From: Robiginitomaculum sp.
GTDB taxonomy: Bacteria > Pseudomonadota > Alphaproteobacteria > Caulobacterales > Maricaulaceae
Length of the DNA: 64,000 nucleotides
Assembly (NCBI GenBank): GCA_021776565.1
Contig: JAJFFQ010000034.1
Coordinates: 62,001 to 126,000, forward strand
Direction: 5' to 3'
The notes beneath the pieces are model-generated. The model had not been told where the DNA came from. It saw only the letters and a program-made list of their open reading frames with translations, and did not search any database. A program made the position numbers and the translations under genes. This document shows positions 37,884 to 46,544 of the stretch, in pieces (within the stretch, counting starts at the first letter, position 1; each line of letters opens with the position of its first letter).

Positions 37884-38206
37884 TGGCACCTGGCGTATTA
37901 TCAATCATGGAGCAAAGTTTTACCCCGGCTGATCTGGTTTTGATTAGCGCCATAGCTCTGGTGTGTGCCGGGGTGATGCGCAATTATAGTCATATCGTCA
38001 TGGCTGTATTCATCGCCGCAATAGTTGATTTCATGTTGCCCGGCATTTTTGCCCTTATTACCGGTGCACCTGTGGGCGAGGCGTTGCTGGCCAGCTGGAC
38101 ACGACTGGCGGGTTATTCCAGTGTAGCCCTTCTTGTACGTGCGCTGGTTTATTTTGCGGCGATCAGCCTGTTGTTTGGCACCAAGGCCGCCTATGGACGA
38201 CGTTAA
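37883..38206 (+). CDS. Small membrane protein A after flhA, unknown function
   Basis: Not recognised as a named family. 107 residues with about three membrane spans (roughly 17-33, 38-60 and 82-100). The ATG overlaps the flhA stop, so it is translated with flhA. Its sequence is visibly related to the next protein: both share F(T/A)P(A/G)(D/E)L near the start, S-x4-AV-x2-A-x3-D-x3-P in the middle and R-x3-YF-x-AI near the end. This means a tandem duplication. Position in the fliF-flhA operon suggests a role in export-gate assembly or regulation. It is not FliO, FliP, FliQ, FliR or FlhB by length and motifs. Confidence 0.7.
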   Translation: MAPGVLSIMEQSFTPADLVLISAIALVCAGVMRNYSHIVMAVFIAAIVDFMLPGIFALITGAPVGEALLASWTRLAGYSSVALLVRALVYFAAISLLFGTKAAYGRR

Positions 38207-38281
38207 ACGCTCCCCTCTCTTTGGCCTGAAAATTGCGCGTATGCTGACGGGTTGTGTGCAAATGGGACGCGGGAGACGGGA

Positions 38282-38605
38282 ATGGAAACGCTACAATTAA
38301 TTGGTGAAATAGCCTTTGCCCCCGGGGAATTGGCTGTTTGTGCGGTTATTGCCCTTGGCGTTGGCCTGGCGACAGGGCAGTTTTCAAGGGTCTGGTTGGC
38401 CGTTATTGTCGCCCTTGCCGCCGATATTGCCTGGCCCTGGGTACAGATAACCAGCAATGGGGCTGGTGCAATATCTGCACAAGATACGCTCACCGAACAC
38501 CTTGCGCGTGATGGCGGTGCGGCCATCATATTGCGCATGGTGCTTTATTTTGTGGCTATTACAATTGTGCTGATGTTCAAGCGTTTACTGGGAACAGAAA
38601 GTTAG
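38282..38605 (+). CDS. Small membrane protein B, paralogue of the preceding gene
   Basis: Not recognised as a named family. 107 residues from the ATG at 38282, which has GGGAGACGGGA upstream. About three membrane spans (roughly 14-29, 36-52, 80-98). It shares spacing, length and motifs with the protein at 37883-38206: FAPGEL, SRVWLAVIVALAADIAWP and RMVLYFVAITIVLMFKR. It differs by a polar loop with AISAQDTLTEHLARDGG before the last span. 75 bp separate the two genes. Probably the last gene of the rightward flagellar operon, followed by an inverted-repeat pair. Confidence 0.7.
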   Translation: METLQLIGEIAFAPGELAVCAVIALGVGLATGQFSRVWLAVIVALAADIAWPWVQITSNGAGAISAQDTLTEHLARDGGAAIILRMVLYFVAITIVLMFKRLLGTES

Positions 38606-38663
38606 CCATATTGTGTTTGATTAAACATGAAGACGGCTCTAACATGCAAAATATGCCCAATTT

Positions 38664-38742
38664 GTCATTACCCGGTTTATCCGGGTAATCCAGTCAAGCC
38701 TTTACAGCCGTTCTGGATTGCCGGAACATGCCCGGCAATGAC
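38664..38742. repeat. Pair of facing palindromic intergenic repeats (BIME-like)
   Basis: Unit 1 (38664-38693) begins GTCATTACCCGG and ends CCGGGTAATCCAG. Unit 2 (38713-38742) begins CTGGATTGCCGG and ends CCCGGCAATGAC. Each unit folds on itself, and the two are inverted copies with a few differences, so the whole also folds into one long cruciform. They lie in the 167-bp gap between two convergent flagellar units and may act as a transcription end or be a dispersed genomic repeat. Confidence 0.75.
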
Positions 38743-38772
38743 ACCTTGTAAATATGGCTAAACTATAGGCGC

Positions 38773-39183
38773 TTAACGTGCTGCGCGGGCACCGGCAATC
38801 TCGTCCAGTTCGTTCTGCTCGGCTTTGGCGCGGGCCTCGGCGATGCGTTGCAAGCGGCGCTCTTCCATAAGTTCAAACTTTTTCAACTCTAAAAACGCGT
38901 CTTCAAGCTGCACACGAAATGCGGCGGTCTGGGCATCAAGTTCAACCATGGATGCGCGCAAATTGTTTTTGCGCTCAATCACAGCCTGAGCATAGGAGCC
39001 ATAGGCCATAAACCCTTCGCGGCTTTCATCAGCAGCGACCTGTTCTTCAGGAACGCTGCGTTCCAGATCAGCCGTGCGGCTTTCAAGATGGGCACGTGCC
39101 TCATCCAGAGCCGCCATTTGTTTTTGCAGTTCTTCGACCTTGAACCGTGCCAGTTTAACTAGGGACGCAAAATTACGCATCAT
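38773..39183 (-). CDS. fliJ: Flagellar export chaperone FliJ-like coiled-coil protein
   Basis: A 136-residue protein that is almost entirely coiled coil with a high Glu, Ala and Arg content, starting MMRNFASLVKLARFKVEELQ. FliJ sits in the FliI hexamer centre and helps energise export. Assigned from its length, coiled-coil nature and position 12 bp downstream of fliI on the same strand, since FliJ sequences are weakly conserved. It converges on the flhA operon. Confidence 0.78.
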   Translation of the reverse strand: MMRNFASLVKLARFKVEELQKQMAALDEARAHLESRTADLERSVPEEQVAADESREGFMAYGSYAQAVIERKNNLRASMVELDAQTAAFRVQLEDAFLELKKFELMEERRLQRIAEARAKAEQNELDEIAGARAAR

Positions 39184-39195
39184 TCCCCTCCATTA

Positions 39196-40539
39196 TCACC
39201 CGTTATCGGGTTTGTTATTGTCACCCAAAATCCCGGCCAGACGCTGGAAGCCATCATCCAAGGATGTAACTTCTTCTTTGCCCTGACCAAGAAACGCTTC
39301 CAACGGGTCGTGCAAGTCAATTGCCCGATCCACGTCGGCATTGGATCCGCGGGCATAAGCACCCAAACGGATCAATTCTTCCATATCTGCATAATCACTA
39401 AGCGCCCGGCGCGCTTTGCGGATTAACTCATTTTCTTCATCTGTGCTGCACCCTGGCATGGTGCGCGATACACTTTTAAGAACATTGATGGCCGGAAACC
39501 GGCCACGTTCGGCAATGGCGCGCTCCATAACGATATGACCATCGAGTATGCCGCGTGTGGCGTCAGCTATCGGCTCGTTATGGTCATCACCATCGACCAG
39601 CACAGTAAAAATGCCCGTGATTGCCCCTTCGGCCCGCCCATCGGTACGTCGCCCGGGGCCGGCGCGCTCAAGAAGGCGTGGTAATTCATTAAATACAGAC
39701 GGTGTGTAGCCGCGTGTGGTTGGCGGCTCACCTGCGGCCAACCCGATCTCGCGCTGGGCCATGGCAAAGCGGGTTACCGAATCCATTAAACACAAGACGT
39801 GTTGCCCCTGATCGCGAAAGTATTCGGCAACGCTTAGGGTAAGTTGGGCGGCCTGGCGACGGCTCAAGGCCGGCTCATCCGAGGTCGCCACCACAACAAC
39901 GGTGCGCTTCATCCCTTCGGGGCCAAGTACATCGTCGATAAACTCCTTGACCTCGCGGCCTCGCTCGCCGATCAACCCAATAACAGCAACATCACAATCT
40001 GCATTTTGTGCCAGCATTGACATCAAAACAGATTTGCCAACGCCAGAACCGGCAAAAACGCCCATGCGCTGGCCTTTGCAAACTTGCGTAAAGGTATTGA
40101 TGGTGCGCACACCGGTATCCATGCGCGCACCAACCCGCGCCCGGGCATGTGGTGCCGGGGGGCGGCCACGTAAGGGATAGGGGTGTAATCCTGGCAATAA
40201 TGGCCCGCCATTATCAATCGGCTTGCCAAAGGCATCAATAACCCGGCCCAGCCAGGCAGGGGAGGGGCGCACAAACGGGCCTTCGGGGTCTATTTCCATG
40301 CGCGATCCTGCCCGCACACCATCCAAAGCACCAAACGGCATCATCAGGGCATGGTCACCGCGAAAACCAACGACTTCACAGGCAATTTCACCGTTGCGGG
40401 TATGGGCTTTTGCCCTGGCCCCAAGCTCCAGCGCATCGGCTGGCCCTTCGGCCTCGATCATCAAACCGTTGACAGCGGTGATCCGCCCACGAAAACGCCG
40501 TGGCTCTATAGCCTCTATGCTGGCGCGAAGAGCGTGCAT
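39196..40539 (-). CDS. fliI: Flagellum-specific ATPase FliI
   Basis: A 447-residue F1-beta-like ATPase of the flagellar type III secretion system. Walker A is in [20 protein letters not shown] and Walker B in the segment ending [20 protein letters not shown]. Other family marks are [33 protein letters not shown] and the C-terminal [15 protein letters not shown]. Normal length. It is transcribed away from the OYE region with 169 bp of upstream sequence in which I see no clear promoter. Forms a two-gene unit with fliJ. Confidence 0.95.
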   Translation of the reverse strand: MHALRASIEAIEPRRFRGRITAVNGLMIEAEGPADALELGARAKAHTRNGEIACEVVGFRGDHALMMPFGALDGVRAGSRMEIDPEGPFVRPSPAWLGRVIDAFGKPIDNGGPLLPGLHPYPLRGRPPAPHARARVGARMDTGVRTINTFTQVCKGQRMGVFAGSGVGKSVLMSMLAQNADCDVAVIGLIGERGREVKEFIDDVLGPEGMKRTVVVVATSDEPALSRRQAAQLTLSVAEYFRDQGQHVLCLMDSVTRFAMAQREIGLAAGEPPTTRGYTPSVFNELPRLLERAGPGRRTDGRAEGAITGIFTVLVDGDDHNEPIADATRGILDGHIVMERAIAERGRFPAINVLKSVSRTMPGCSTDEENELIRKARRALSDYADMEELIRLGAYARGSNADVDRAIDLHDPLEAFLGQGKEEVTSLDDGFQRLAGILGDNNKPDNG

Positions 40540-40708
40540 GTAATCAACTCCATCCCGAAACTGTCAGGTTCGGATAAGACATTATCCGCATCACCTTGAG
40601 ATCACGTAAACGCGCAGATTAAAATTTTTACTATTTTGAGGCCTGCCCACAGGCCGATAAAAATTACGACATGCTCACCTTGACCGCCAAGCAGGATTAT
40701 GTGGCGGA

Positions 40709-41803
40709 CTACCAATACCGATCCATTACATCTTCGGGCATTGGCAGAAAGTTTGCATTATCCGTATTGCGTACTTTAGCCAACCATGCGGGGTCATTCA
40801 TTAGTGCGCGGCCCACGGCGATAAGGTCAAACTCGCCCTCCTCCATGCGTTTGACAAGGTTATCCAGACTTGCGGGAACTGTACCGGTACGCAAAAATGC
40901 GGTCAGAAAGTCCCCCTCCAGGCCGACCGAACCCACGGCCATGGTCGGCTTGCCGGTAAGTCGTTTTATCCATCCTGCCAGGTTAAGCGTAGAGTTTTCA
41001 TATTCCGGTTCCCAATACCGGCGCAAGGAGCAGTCAAATATATCGACCCCGGCATCAACGAACAAACCCATTATTGTCTCAAGCTCTTTTGGTGAATTCC
41101 ATAACCTGGCTTCAAAATCCTGTTGTTTCCATTGAGAAAGTCTGGCGAAAATTGGAAAATCCTCTCCGACCTCCCGGCGTACCTGTCTGACCACCTCCAC
41201 CGGCAAGGCCGCCCGTTCTTCGGGTTTGGCACCACCCCAGCGTCCTGCCCGCAAATTGGTCGTTGACCACAAAAACTGGTCAAGCAAATATCCATGTGCA
41301 CAATGTATCTCTATGGCGTCAAAACCGGCATTTACAGCACAACATGCACTACGAACATAGGCGTCAACAATATCCTGAATTGCTTCATCAGACAGTGGTG
41401 TTCCAGCAAAACCGGATACCGCAGACACGGCTGAATTTTCACAATCCGGATTGGGGGCATCCGCAGGTACCCTGATGGTACCTGCATGCCATAACTGACA
41501 CCCCATTTTGGAGCCAGCACCATGCACCGTCGAAACAACGTTTTTCCACCCCTCCCTAGCTTCATGTGTTGAAAGGGATGGTACATTGCAGCTTGGTGAA
41601 GCGGTAGGATGGTCTATGGTGATACCTTCGCTCATTATAAAGCCAACATCATTGTTGGCACGCCTGTGGTAATAGTCAGCGACGTTTTGCCCAGGCACAC
41701 CTTTTAGGCATTGAAACCGCGTCATGGGTGCCATGGTTACCCGACCGGGGAAGTGTAATTTGGGTGTGGTGAATGGTTTGAATAAAATACTGTAATCGGA
41801 CAT
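40709..41803 (-). CDS. NADH:flavin oxidoreductase, Old Yellow Enzyme family
   Basis: A 364-residue FMN TIM-barrel ene-reductase. Seen are LHFPGRVTMAPMTRFQCLKG near the N terminus, EGITIDHPTA, the catalytic region AIEIHCAHGYLLDQFLWSTT, NLRAGRWGGA and the phosphate site GSVGLEGDFLTAFL. The C-terminal FDLIAVGRALMNDPAWLAKV completes the FMN site. Such enzymes reduce activated C=C bonds; the substrate is unknown. It follows the XRE regulator by 45 bp on the same strand, so it is probably the gene that regulator controls. Confidence 0.9.
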   Translation of the reverse strand: MSDYSILFKPFTTPKLHFPGRVTMAPMTRFQCLKGVPGQNVADYYHRRANNDVGFIMSEGITIDHPTASPSCNVPSLSTHEAREGWKNVVSTVHGAGSKMGCQLWHAGTIRVPADAPNPDCENSAVSAVSGFAGTPLSDEAIQDIVDAYVRSACCAVNAGFDAIEIHCAHGYLLDQFLWSTTNLRAGRWGGAKPEERAALPVEVVRQVRREVGEDFPIFARLSQWKQQDFEARLWNSPKELETIMGLFVDAGVDIFDCSLRRYWEPEYENSTLNLAGWIKRLTGKPTMAVGSVGLEGDFLTAFLRTGTVPASLDNLVKRMEEGEFDLIAVGRALMNDPAWLAKVRNTDNANFLPMPEDVMDRYW

Positions 41804-41848
41804 TGGTATTTTTCCTGCTTTGGATCAAGGGTGCACCATTTCAATCAG

Positions 41849-42679
41849 TTACATGTCAGAATTTTCAGACAGTTTGGTCAAGACAAGCCTTGTCTCGTTG
41901 TCGGCAGGGAAAAAGGTTTCAATACGCAACCCGTCCAGGGTGATGTCATAGGGTGTTCCAATGGTTGTAATGGTGGCGAGAAAACTCAGCCTGTTTCCCT
42001 GCGCAAGAAAGGTCATCACCATGGACGGCGGTAGCGCCAGATCCCAGACAATCTTTCGCCAAGTGCTGGGCAGGCCGGGCATTTTTAGAATATCTGCCAG
42101 AAGCGCGGCAATCGGCCCGTCTTTTCCCTGAGAAGCGGCATCCCTGTGCAGACGTTGCAACACGGCACTGGCAACATAATCCCATTCATCAATAAAGGGT
42201 TTGAGACCATCAGCATCAAAAAAAAGTTTGAGGACATTGACCGGCTCACCGATCAAAAACAGGTCAGCAAATTTTTGTTGCCCGAGCACATAGGAAAAAA
42301 ACCGCACAGCACCTGTATTTGTGGAAATTAGTTGCCAGCAACCATCCACAATAAAGGAAGGGGCTGGCTCGACGCCTTCTAATAATGCATCAGCTGCGCT
42401 CCTGACTGGCTCCAGGTGGTCGGATGATAATTTACGCTCCTGAAATACCGGGGCAAACCCAGCACTGAACAACAAGGTGTTTCTTTGTTCCAGTGGAACG
42501 CAAAGCGTTTCCGACAACCGCAGCACCATATTGCGCGAAGGTGTTGAGCGTCCGGATTCAAGAAAAGAAATATGGCGCTGCGAAACGGCGCTTTCCAGCG
42601 CAAGAGAAAGTTGGCTAAACCCCCGTTGGTTTCGCCAACTGCTCAACAAATTGCCAAATGTTGTGTCCGTATGGTGCAT
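41849..42679 (-). CDS. XRE-family regulator with MmyB-like ligand-binding domain
   Basis: A 276-residue regulator. N-terminal Cro/CI-type HTH (about 8-65) in LLSSWRNQRGFSQLSLALES and SQRHISFLESGRSTPSRNMV. The C-terminal PAS-like MmyB ligand domain (about 100-265) contains APSFIVDGCWQLISTNTGAV and ends in the usual LRIETFFPADNETRLVL. These proteins bind small aromatic or fatty ligands and often control a neighbouring oxidoreductase. It precedes the OYE gene by 45 bp and is divergent from a membrane protein across 143 bp holding a palindrome. Confidence 0.88.
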   Translation of the reverse strand: MHHTDTTFGNLLSSWRNQRGFSQLSLALESAVSQRHISFLESGRSTPSRNMVLRLSETLCVPLEQRNTLLFSAGFAPVFQERKLSSDHLEPVRSAADALLEGVEPAPSFIVDGCWQLISTNTGAVRFFSYVLGQQKFADLFLIGEPVNVLKLFFDADGLKPFIDEWDYVASAVLQRLHRDAASQGKDGPIAALLADILKMPGLPSTWRKIVWDLALPPSMVMTFLAQGNRLSFLATITTIGTPYDITLDGLRIETFFPADNETRLVLTKLSENSDM

Positions 42680-42721
42680 TTGTATGTCTCTCTTATGTAT
42701 TGATTTTCAGGAAAAAGAACA

Positions 42722-42748
42722 TGTATACAATTACCTCACTGGTAATTG
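42722..42748. promoter_or_regulatory. Palindromic operator candidate for the XRE regulator
   Basis: CAATTACC TCACT GGTAATTG (42728-42748) is a perfect 8-bp inverted repeat with a 5-base spacer. It is preceded by and overlaps TGTATACA (42722-42729). It lies between the divergent starts of the XRE gene and the small membrane protein, 43 bases before the XRE start. Such symmetry fits a dimeric HTH regulator. Confidence 0.6.
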
Positions 42749-42822
42749 AAATAGAACCATGATCGATGGCATCAATTCATTGCGGTCACTAAACTGGAAG
42801 TCTGACGACAAGGGATACGGAC

Positions 42823-43233
42823 ATGTTATCAATTGCATTACGGGCAAACGCTTTATTTTCCATGCTTTCAGCACTGATACTGGTATTGGCTGCCCCGCGT
42901 ATTGCCAGCTTGACCTTTATACAGCCGGGCATGTTTGCCGGGCAGACGGAACTGGCAATTTTGTATCTGGCTGGTGCAGGTGTTGGAATTTTTGGCATTT
43001 TCTGTCTTTTTTTGAGCTTTGCCAAGCCAGCGGATTTCAGATTGGTCAAGGCCGTAATCGCGGCTGATTTTCTTTGGGTGATGGCGTCGGCTGCTCTGCT
43101 GATACTTGTGCCTGGTGTGTTGAGCCGTTCCGGGATGATGCTGGTAGGCATGATCGCAATACTGGTGGGTTGTTTTGGACTTTTGCAGGGATTGGGCCTG
43201 AAACAGGGAATCCAACCTAAGTCCAGACCTTAA
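42823..43233 (+). CDS. Four-span integral membrane protein, unknown function
   Basis: Not recognised. 136 residues, very hydrophobic, with about four membrane spans (roughly 8-28, 45-65, 80-98, 102-122) and a basic C terminus GIQPKSRP. AAGGGATACGG precedes the ATG. It is divergent from the XRE/OYE unit and shares the palindromic intergenic region, so it may be part of the same response. The 165 bp after it belong to the ctrA promoter region. Confidence 0.65.
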   Translation: MLSIALRANALFSMLSALILVLAAPRIASLTFIQPGMFAGQTELAILYLAGAGVGIFGIFCLFLSFAKPADFRLVKAVIAADFLWVMASAALLILVPGVLSRSGMMLVGMIAILVGCFGLLQGLGLKQGIQPKSRP

Positions 43234-43299
43234 TTTCCTGATTAGCGCCGCACAAAACCCCGGCCACCCATTAACACAAAAAATATGGACTGCATTTGC

Positions 43300-43377
43300 T
43301 TTACTTTTGGTTAAGGGGATTCCCCTAGCGTAGGGATAGAGTTAACCATTATGCCAATGAAGCCTGCTAACTGATTC
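43300..43377 (+). promoter_or_regulatory. ctrA promoter region with GANTC methylation sites and a CtrA-like box
   Basis: Two GATTC sites (43318-43322 and 43373-43377) match the CcrM methyltransferase motif GANTC. The first lies inside the palindrome GGGGATTCCCC. TTTA-N7-TTAA at 43300-43314 is one base from the CtrA consensus, and a further GTTAACC occurs at 43341-43347. In Caulobacter the ctrA P1 promoter is controlled by GANTC methylation and by CtrA itself, so this arrangement suggests the same logic here. Promoter hexamers were not assigned. Confidence 0.55.
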
Positions 43378-43398
43378 GCAGGCCAGTGGGAGGGGCCG

Positions 43399-44094
43399 AT
43401 GAGAGTTCTCTTGGTTGAGGATGACAGCGCAACAGCGCAGTCCATAGAGCTGATGTTAAAATCGGAAGGTTTTAATATTTATACAACAGACCTTGGTGAA
43501 GAAGGGGTCGATCTGGGCAAGTTATATGATTATGACATTATACTGCTTGATCTGAACCTTCCAGATATGCCAGGCTTTGATGTATTGAAGCAATTACGGG
43601 TATCAAAGGTGGAAACGCCAGTATTGATCCTGTCGGGAACTGCCGACACCGAGATCAAGGTTCAGGGATTGGGATATGGTGCAGATGACTATCTGACCAA
43701 ACCCTTTCACAAGGATGAACTGGTTGCCCGTATCCACGCGGTGGTGCGGCGCTCCAAAGGTCATTCTCAATCGATCATTACCACAGGCGCGGTTGCGGTA
43801 AATCTTGATGCCAAAACGGTGGATGTGAACAAGCAGCGTGTGCATCTGACAGGTAAGGAATACCAGATGCTTGAGCTACTTTCCTTGCGCAAGGGCACGA
43901 CCCTGACCAAGGAAATGTTCCTCAACCAGCTTTATGGCGGCATGGATGAGCCGGAACTGAAAATTATTGACGTATTTATCTGCAAATTGCGCAAAAAACT
44001 GGCCAATGCCACGGGCGGTGAGCATTATATCGAAACTGTATGGGGCCGAGGTTATGTTTTGCGCGATCCGGTTGAAGAAGAAGTCGCAGCGTAA
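43399..44094 (+). CDS. ctrA: Cell-cycle master response regulator CtrA
   Basis: A 231-residue OmpR-type regulator. Receiver domain with VLLVEDDS, phosphoacceptor Asp51 in [17 protein letters not shown], and Lys in [20 protein letters not shown]. Winged-helix DNA-binding domain with [40 protein letters not shown] and [16 protein letters not shown]. The C terminus ends in Ala-Ala, as in CtrA proteins degraded by ClpXP. It controls flagellar, chemotaxis and division genes. ChpT, SciP and RcdA, its phosphate donor, inhibitor and proteolysis adaptor, are all encoded in this window. It is followed by a strong terminator. Confidence 0.97.
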   Translation: MRVLLVEDDSATAQSIELMLKSEGFNIYTTDLGEEGVDLGKLYDYDIILLDLNLPDMPGFDVLKQLRVSKVETPVLILSGTADTEIKVQGLGYGADDYLTKPFHKDELVARIHAVVRRSKGHSQSIITTGAVAVNLDAKTVDVNKQRVHLTGKEYQMLELLSLRKGTTLTKEMFLNQLYGGMDEPELKIIDVFICKLRKKLANATGGEHYIETVWGRGYVLRDPVEEEVAA

Positions 44095-44114
44095 ATCTGC
44101 GCCATATAATCATT

Positions 44115-44146
44115 AAAAAAGGCGACCCTTTCGGGTCGCCTTTTTT
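44115..44146. terminator. Bidirectional Rho-independent terminator between ctrA and cheR
   Basis: A6 (44115-44120), perfect stem GGCGACCC/GGGTCGCC with loop TTTC, then T6 (44141-44146). Symmetric, so it ends both ctrA and the leftward che operon, which converge here. Confidence 0.93.
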
Positions 44147-44170
44147 GTATATACATAATAGCAGTTTATA

Positions 44171-45007
44171 TCATGCGACCCTGGCAATTGCCGGCTTATC
44201 CTTGCGTACATAGAGCCCGCGCTTGCCTGGCACTGGGGCAAAGGCATCAGTTAACCCCATGACAGTTTCAGCGGCGCCCAGGAACAGGAACCCATCGGGC
44301 GCTATAGACTGTGCGAGGCGGTTGAGAATATCAGATTTGGTTTCCTGATCGAAATAAATCAACACATTACGGCAGAACACCACATCAAACTGACCCATGA
44401 CACGAAAGCTGTCGAGCAGGTTGAATTTACGAAAGGTAATGTGTTGTTGCAAGCTGGGGTCTATGCGCCATAGATCACCAGCTTTCTCAAAATATTTGAC
44501 CATCAGTTGTACAGGCAGACCGCGTTGCACTTCAAATTGCGAGTAAAGCCCGGTTTTGGCTTTGTTCAGAACTTTTTCAGAAATATCGGTGGCCAGAATA
44601 CTGTGTTGAACGCCTTTCATGCGGGCAGCCTCTTCGCGCTGGATCATTGCCAGCGAATAAGGCTCCTGCCCTGACGATGCCGCAGCACACCAGATTTTTA
44701 CCTTCGAGCCTGCAGTGCGGTTTGCTGCAAGGTGTGGAATCACTTCGCTTTTGAACAAATCAAAGGGTGTGCGGTCGCGAAAGAAAAAGGTTTCGTTGGT
44801 GGTCATGGCCTCGGTGACGGTAGCATTCAGGCGTTCGTCATTACGTGTTCGCATCGCCTGAACAAGCGCATCAACTGAGTCAAAATTTTCTTTACGGGCG
44901 ATTGGCCCTAGACGACTGTCCAGCAAATAACCCTTGTCTGCTGCCAGAATATGCCCTGAGTTTTTTTTCAGCATATTGACCAAAAATGTAAAATCCTGAT
45001 TGTTCAT
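44171..45007 (-). CDS. cheR: Chemotaxis protein methyltransferase CheR
   Basis: A 278-residue SAM-dependent enzyme that methylates glutamates of chemoreceptors. N-terminal helical domain (about 1-75), then the methyltransferase domain with TNETFFFRDRTPFDLF, the SAM motif KIWCAAASSGQEPYSLAM, ILATDISEKVLNKAK and FDVVFCRNVLIYFDQETKSD. It overlaps cheB by four bases as ATGA and is the last gene of the che operon. No chemoreceptor gene is in this window. Confidence 0.95.
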   Translation of the reverse strand: MNNQDFTFLVNMLKKNSGHILAADKGYLLDSRLGPIARKENFDSVDALVQAMRTRNDERLNATVTEAMTTNETFFFRDRTPFDLFKSEVIPHLAANRTAGSKVKIWCAAASSGQEPYSLAMIQREEAARMKGVQHSILATDISEKVLNKAKTGLYSQFEVQRGLPVQLMVKYFEKAGDLWRIDPSLQQHITFRKFNLLDSFRVMGQFDVVFCRNVLIYFDQETKSDILNRLAQSIAPDGFLFLGAAETVMGLTDAFAPVPGKRGLYVRKDKPAIARVA

Positions 45008-46134
45008 TTTTGAATTTCCCCACTGACAATACGCATAATTGTTGCCCCTATTTGATTGAGAGGTTTGATTTGTTCTGCCAACCCGGCCTCAACGACAGAA
45101 CCAGGCATGCCCCAGACAACTGAACTGGCTTCATCCTGTGCAATAACCATGGCCCCGGCTGTGACCATATCTTTGGCACCATCACAGCCATCATGACCCA
45201 TGCCGGTAAGAATGACGCCAAGGGCTGCATTGCGATAAATTTCGGCGGCACTGCGGAACATCGGATCGACTGCCGGGCGACAGTAATTTTCCGGTGGCCG
45301 TTGATTCAACCCGATGACCAGGCCACTACCAGCGCGGCGCACCGTCATGTGAAAATCGCCGGGGGCGAGGTAAATGCCGTCCTGTTTAACGGGCATCCCG
45401 TCACGGCCTTCAACAACAGGTTTACGGGCGCTTTTACTCAGATGCTCGGCCAGCACTGCGGTAAAGGCTTTGGGCATGTGCTGGGTAATAAAGACAGGTA
45501 TTTTTATCCTGGGGCCAATCGTGCCTATGACATCACGCAAGGCTTGCGGCCCTCCGGTAGATGATCCGATAAACAATGCCTTGGGGGTTGTTGGTTTGGG
45601 TTGATTTGCTTGTGAGCGTACTCGTGCAGCCATTCTTGCCGGTGGTACCATCGGGCGTTTCAGAGCACCAATACGTTTGCGCCCTGCCTCACCCAGCGCC
45701 CGAATCTTGGAGATAAGGTTTTTTTGAAAATCTGTAGCCGTGGCCAGAGAACTGGATTCGGGTTTTGGCAAATAATCAGCCGCGCCATTGGAAAGCGCCC
45801 GTAAGGTAATATCCGCATTGCGATGGGTCAGGGTTGAGGCCATGACCACTTTGGTTTTGGGGGCAGCTTTCAGAATTTGTGGTAAAGCAGCCAAACCATC
45901 CAGGCGTGGCATTTCCACATCCAGGATAACCACATCGGGCTGGGTCTTTTCAGCCATTTTGATGGCCTGAATTCCGTCAGAAGCCTTGGCAACAATCTCT
46001 ATGCCTGCCTCGTTGTCCAACCAACGCGTAATCAAGCCACGAACGACCGCCGAATCGTCGGTAATCATGACCCGGATCGGGTCATTTCCGCGACGTGCTG
46101 CAGGGCGTTGCACAAGGGGAGTGTTAAGGGTCAT
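45004..46134 (-). CDS. cheB: Chemotaxis response regulator and glutamate methylesterase CheB
   Basis: A 376-residue enzyme that removes receptor methyl groups (or deamidates glutamines) when phosphorylated by CheA. Receiver domain at about 20-140 with the acidic pair in ITDDSAVVRGL and phospho-Asp72 in DVVILDVEMPRLDGLAALPQ. The linker is about 150-180. The esterase domain has catalytic Ser in FIGSSTGGPQALRDVI, His in FITQHMPKAFTAVLAEHL and Asp in GMGHDGCDGAKDM. It lies two bases after cheY on the same strand and overlaps cheR. Confidence 0.95.
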   Translation of the reverse strand: MTLNTPLVQRPAARRGNDPIRVMITDDSAVVRGLITRWLDNEAGIEIVAKASDGIQAIKMAEKTQPDVVILDVEMPRLDGLAALPQILKAAPKTKVVMASTLTHRNADITLRALSNGAADYLPKPESSSLATATDFQKNLISKIRALGEAGRKRIGALKRPMVPPARMAARVRSQANQPKPTTPKALFIGSSTGGPQALRDVIGTIGPRIKIPVFITQHMPKAFTAVLAEHLSKSARKPVVEGRDGMPVKQDGIYLAPGDFHMTVRRAGSGLVIGLNQRPPENYCRPAVDPMFRSAAEIYRNAALGVILTGMGHDGCDGAKDMVTAGAMVIAQDEASSVVWGMPGSVVEAGLAEQIKPLNQIGATIMRIVSGEIQK

Positions 46135-46136
46135 AA

Positions 46137-46508
46137 TTACACAGATACCAGGCCAGCTTCGGCAAATTTTGAACTCAGGATTTCACCGTCAAACGGCTTC
46201 ATAATATATTCATTGGCTCCGGCGCGCAGGGCTTCGGTGATATGGCCCATATCGTTTTCTGTCGTACAAAAAACAACAACGGGTTGTTCTCCGCCTTCTT
46301 CCTTGCGCAAGGCACGAAGAAAGTCGATGCCACTCATCACCGGCATATTCCAGTCCAGCAGAATTGCGTCAGGCATGGTTTTGCGACATTGCGCCAAAGC
46401 TTGCGCACCATCGGCAGCCTCTTCGCAAGCGAATTTCATGTCCTCAAGAATACGCCGTGCAACCTTTCTAATCACGCGACTATCGTCGACTACTAGACAA
46501 TTTTTCAT
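46137..46508 (-). CDS. cheY: Chemotaxis response regulator CheY
   Basis: A 123-residue single-domain receiver that carries the CheA signal to the flagellar switch FliM. It has the acidic pair in CLVVDDSRVIRKVARRILED, Asp52 in AILLDWNMPVMSGIDFLRAL, Thr in VVFCTTEND and Lys in YIMKPFDGEIL. AAAAGGACGAAATAAA precedes the ATG. 36 bp separate it from cheW upstream. FliM itself is outside the window. Confidence 0.94.
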   Translation of the reverse strand: MKNCLVVDDSRVIRKVARRILEDMKFACEEAADGAQALAQCRKTMPDAILLDWNMPVMSGIDFLRALRKEEGGEQPVVVFCTTENDMGHITEALRAGANEYIMKPFDGEILSSKFAEAGLVSV

Positions 46509-46544
46509 TTTATTTCGTCCTTTTTAGTCTCCTGAGCGCGCACG

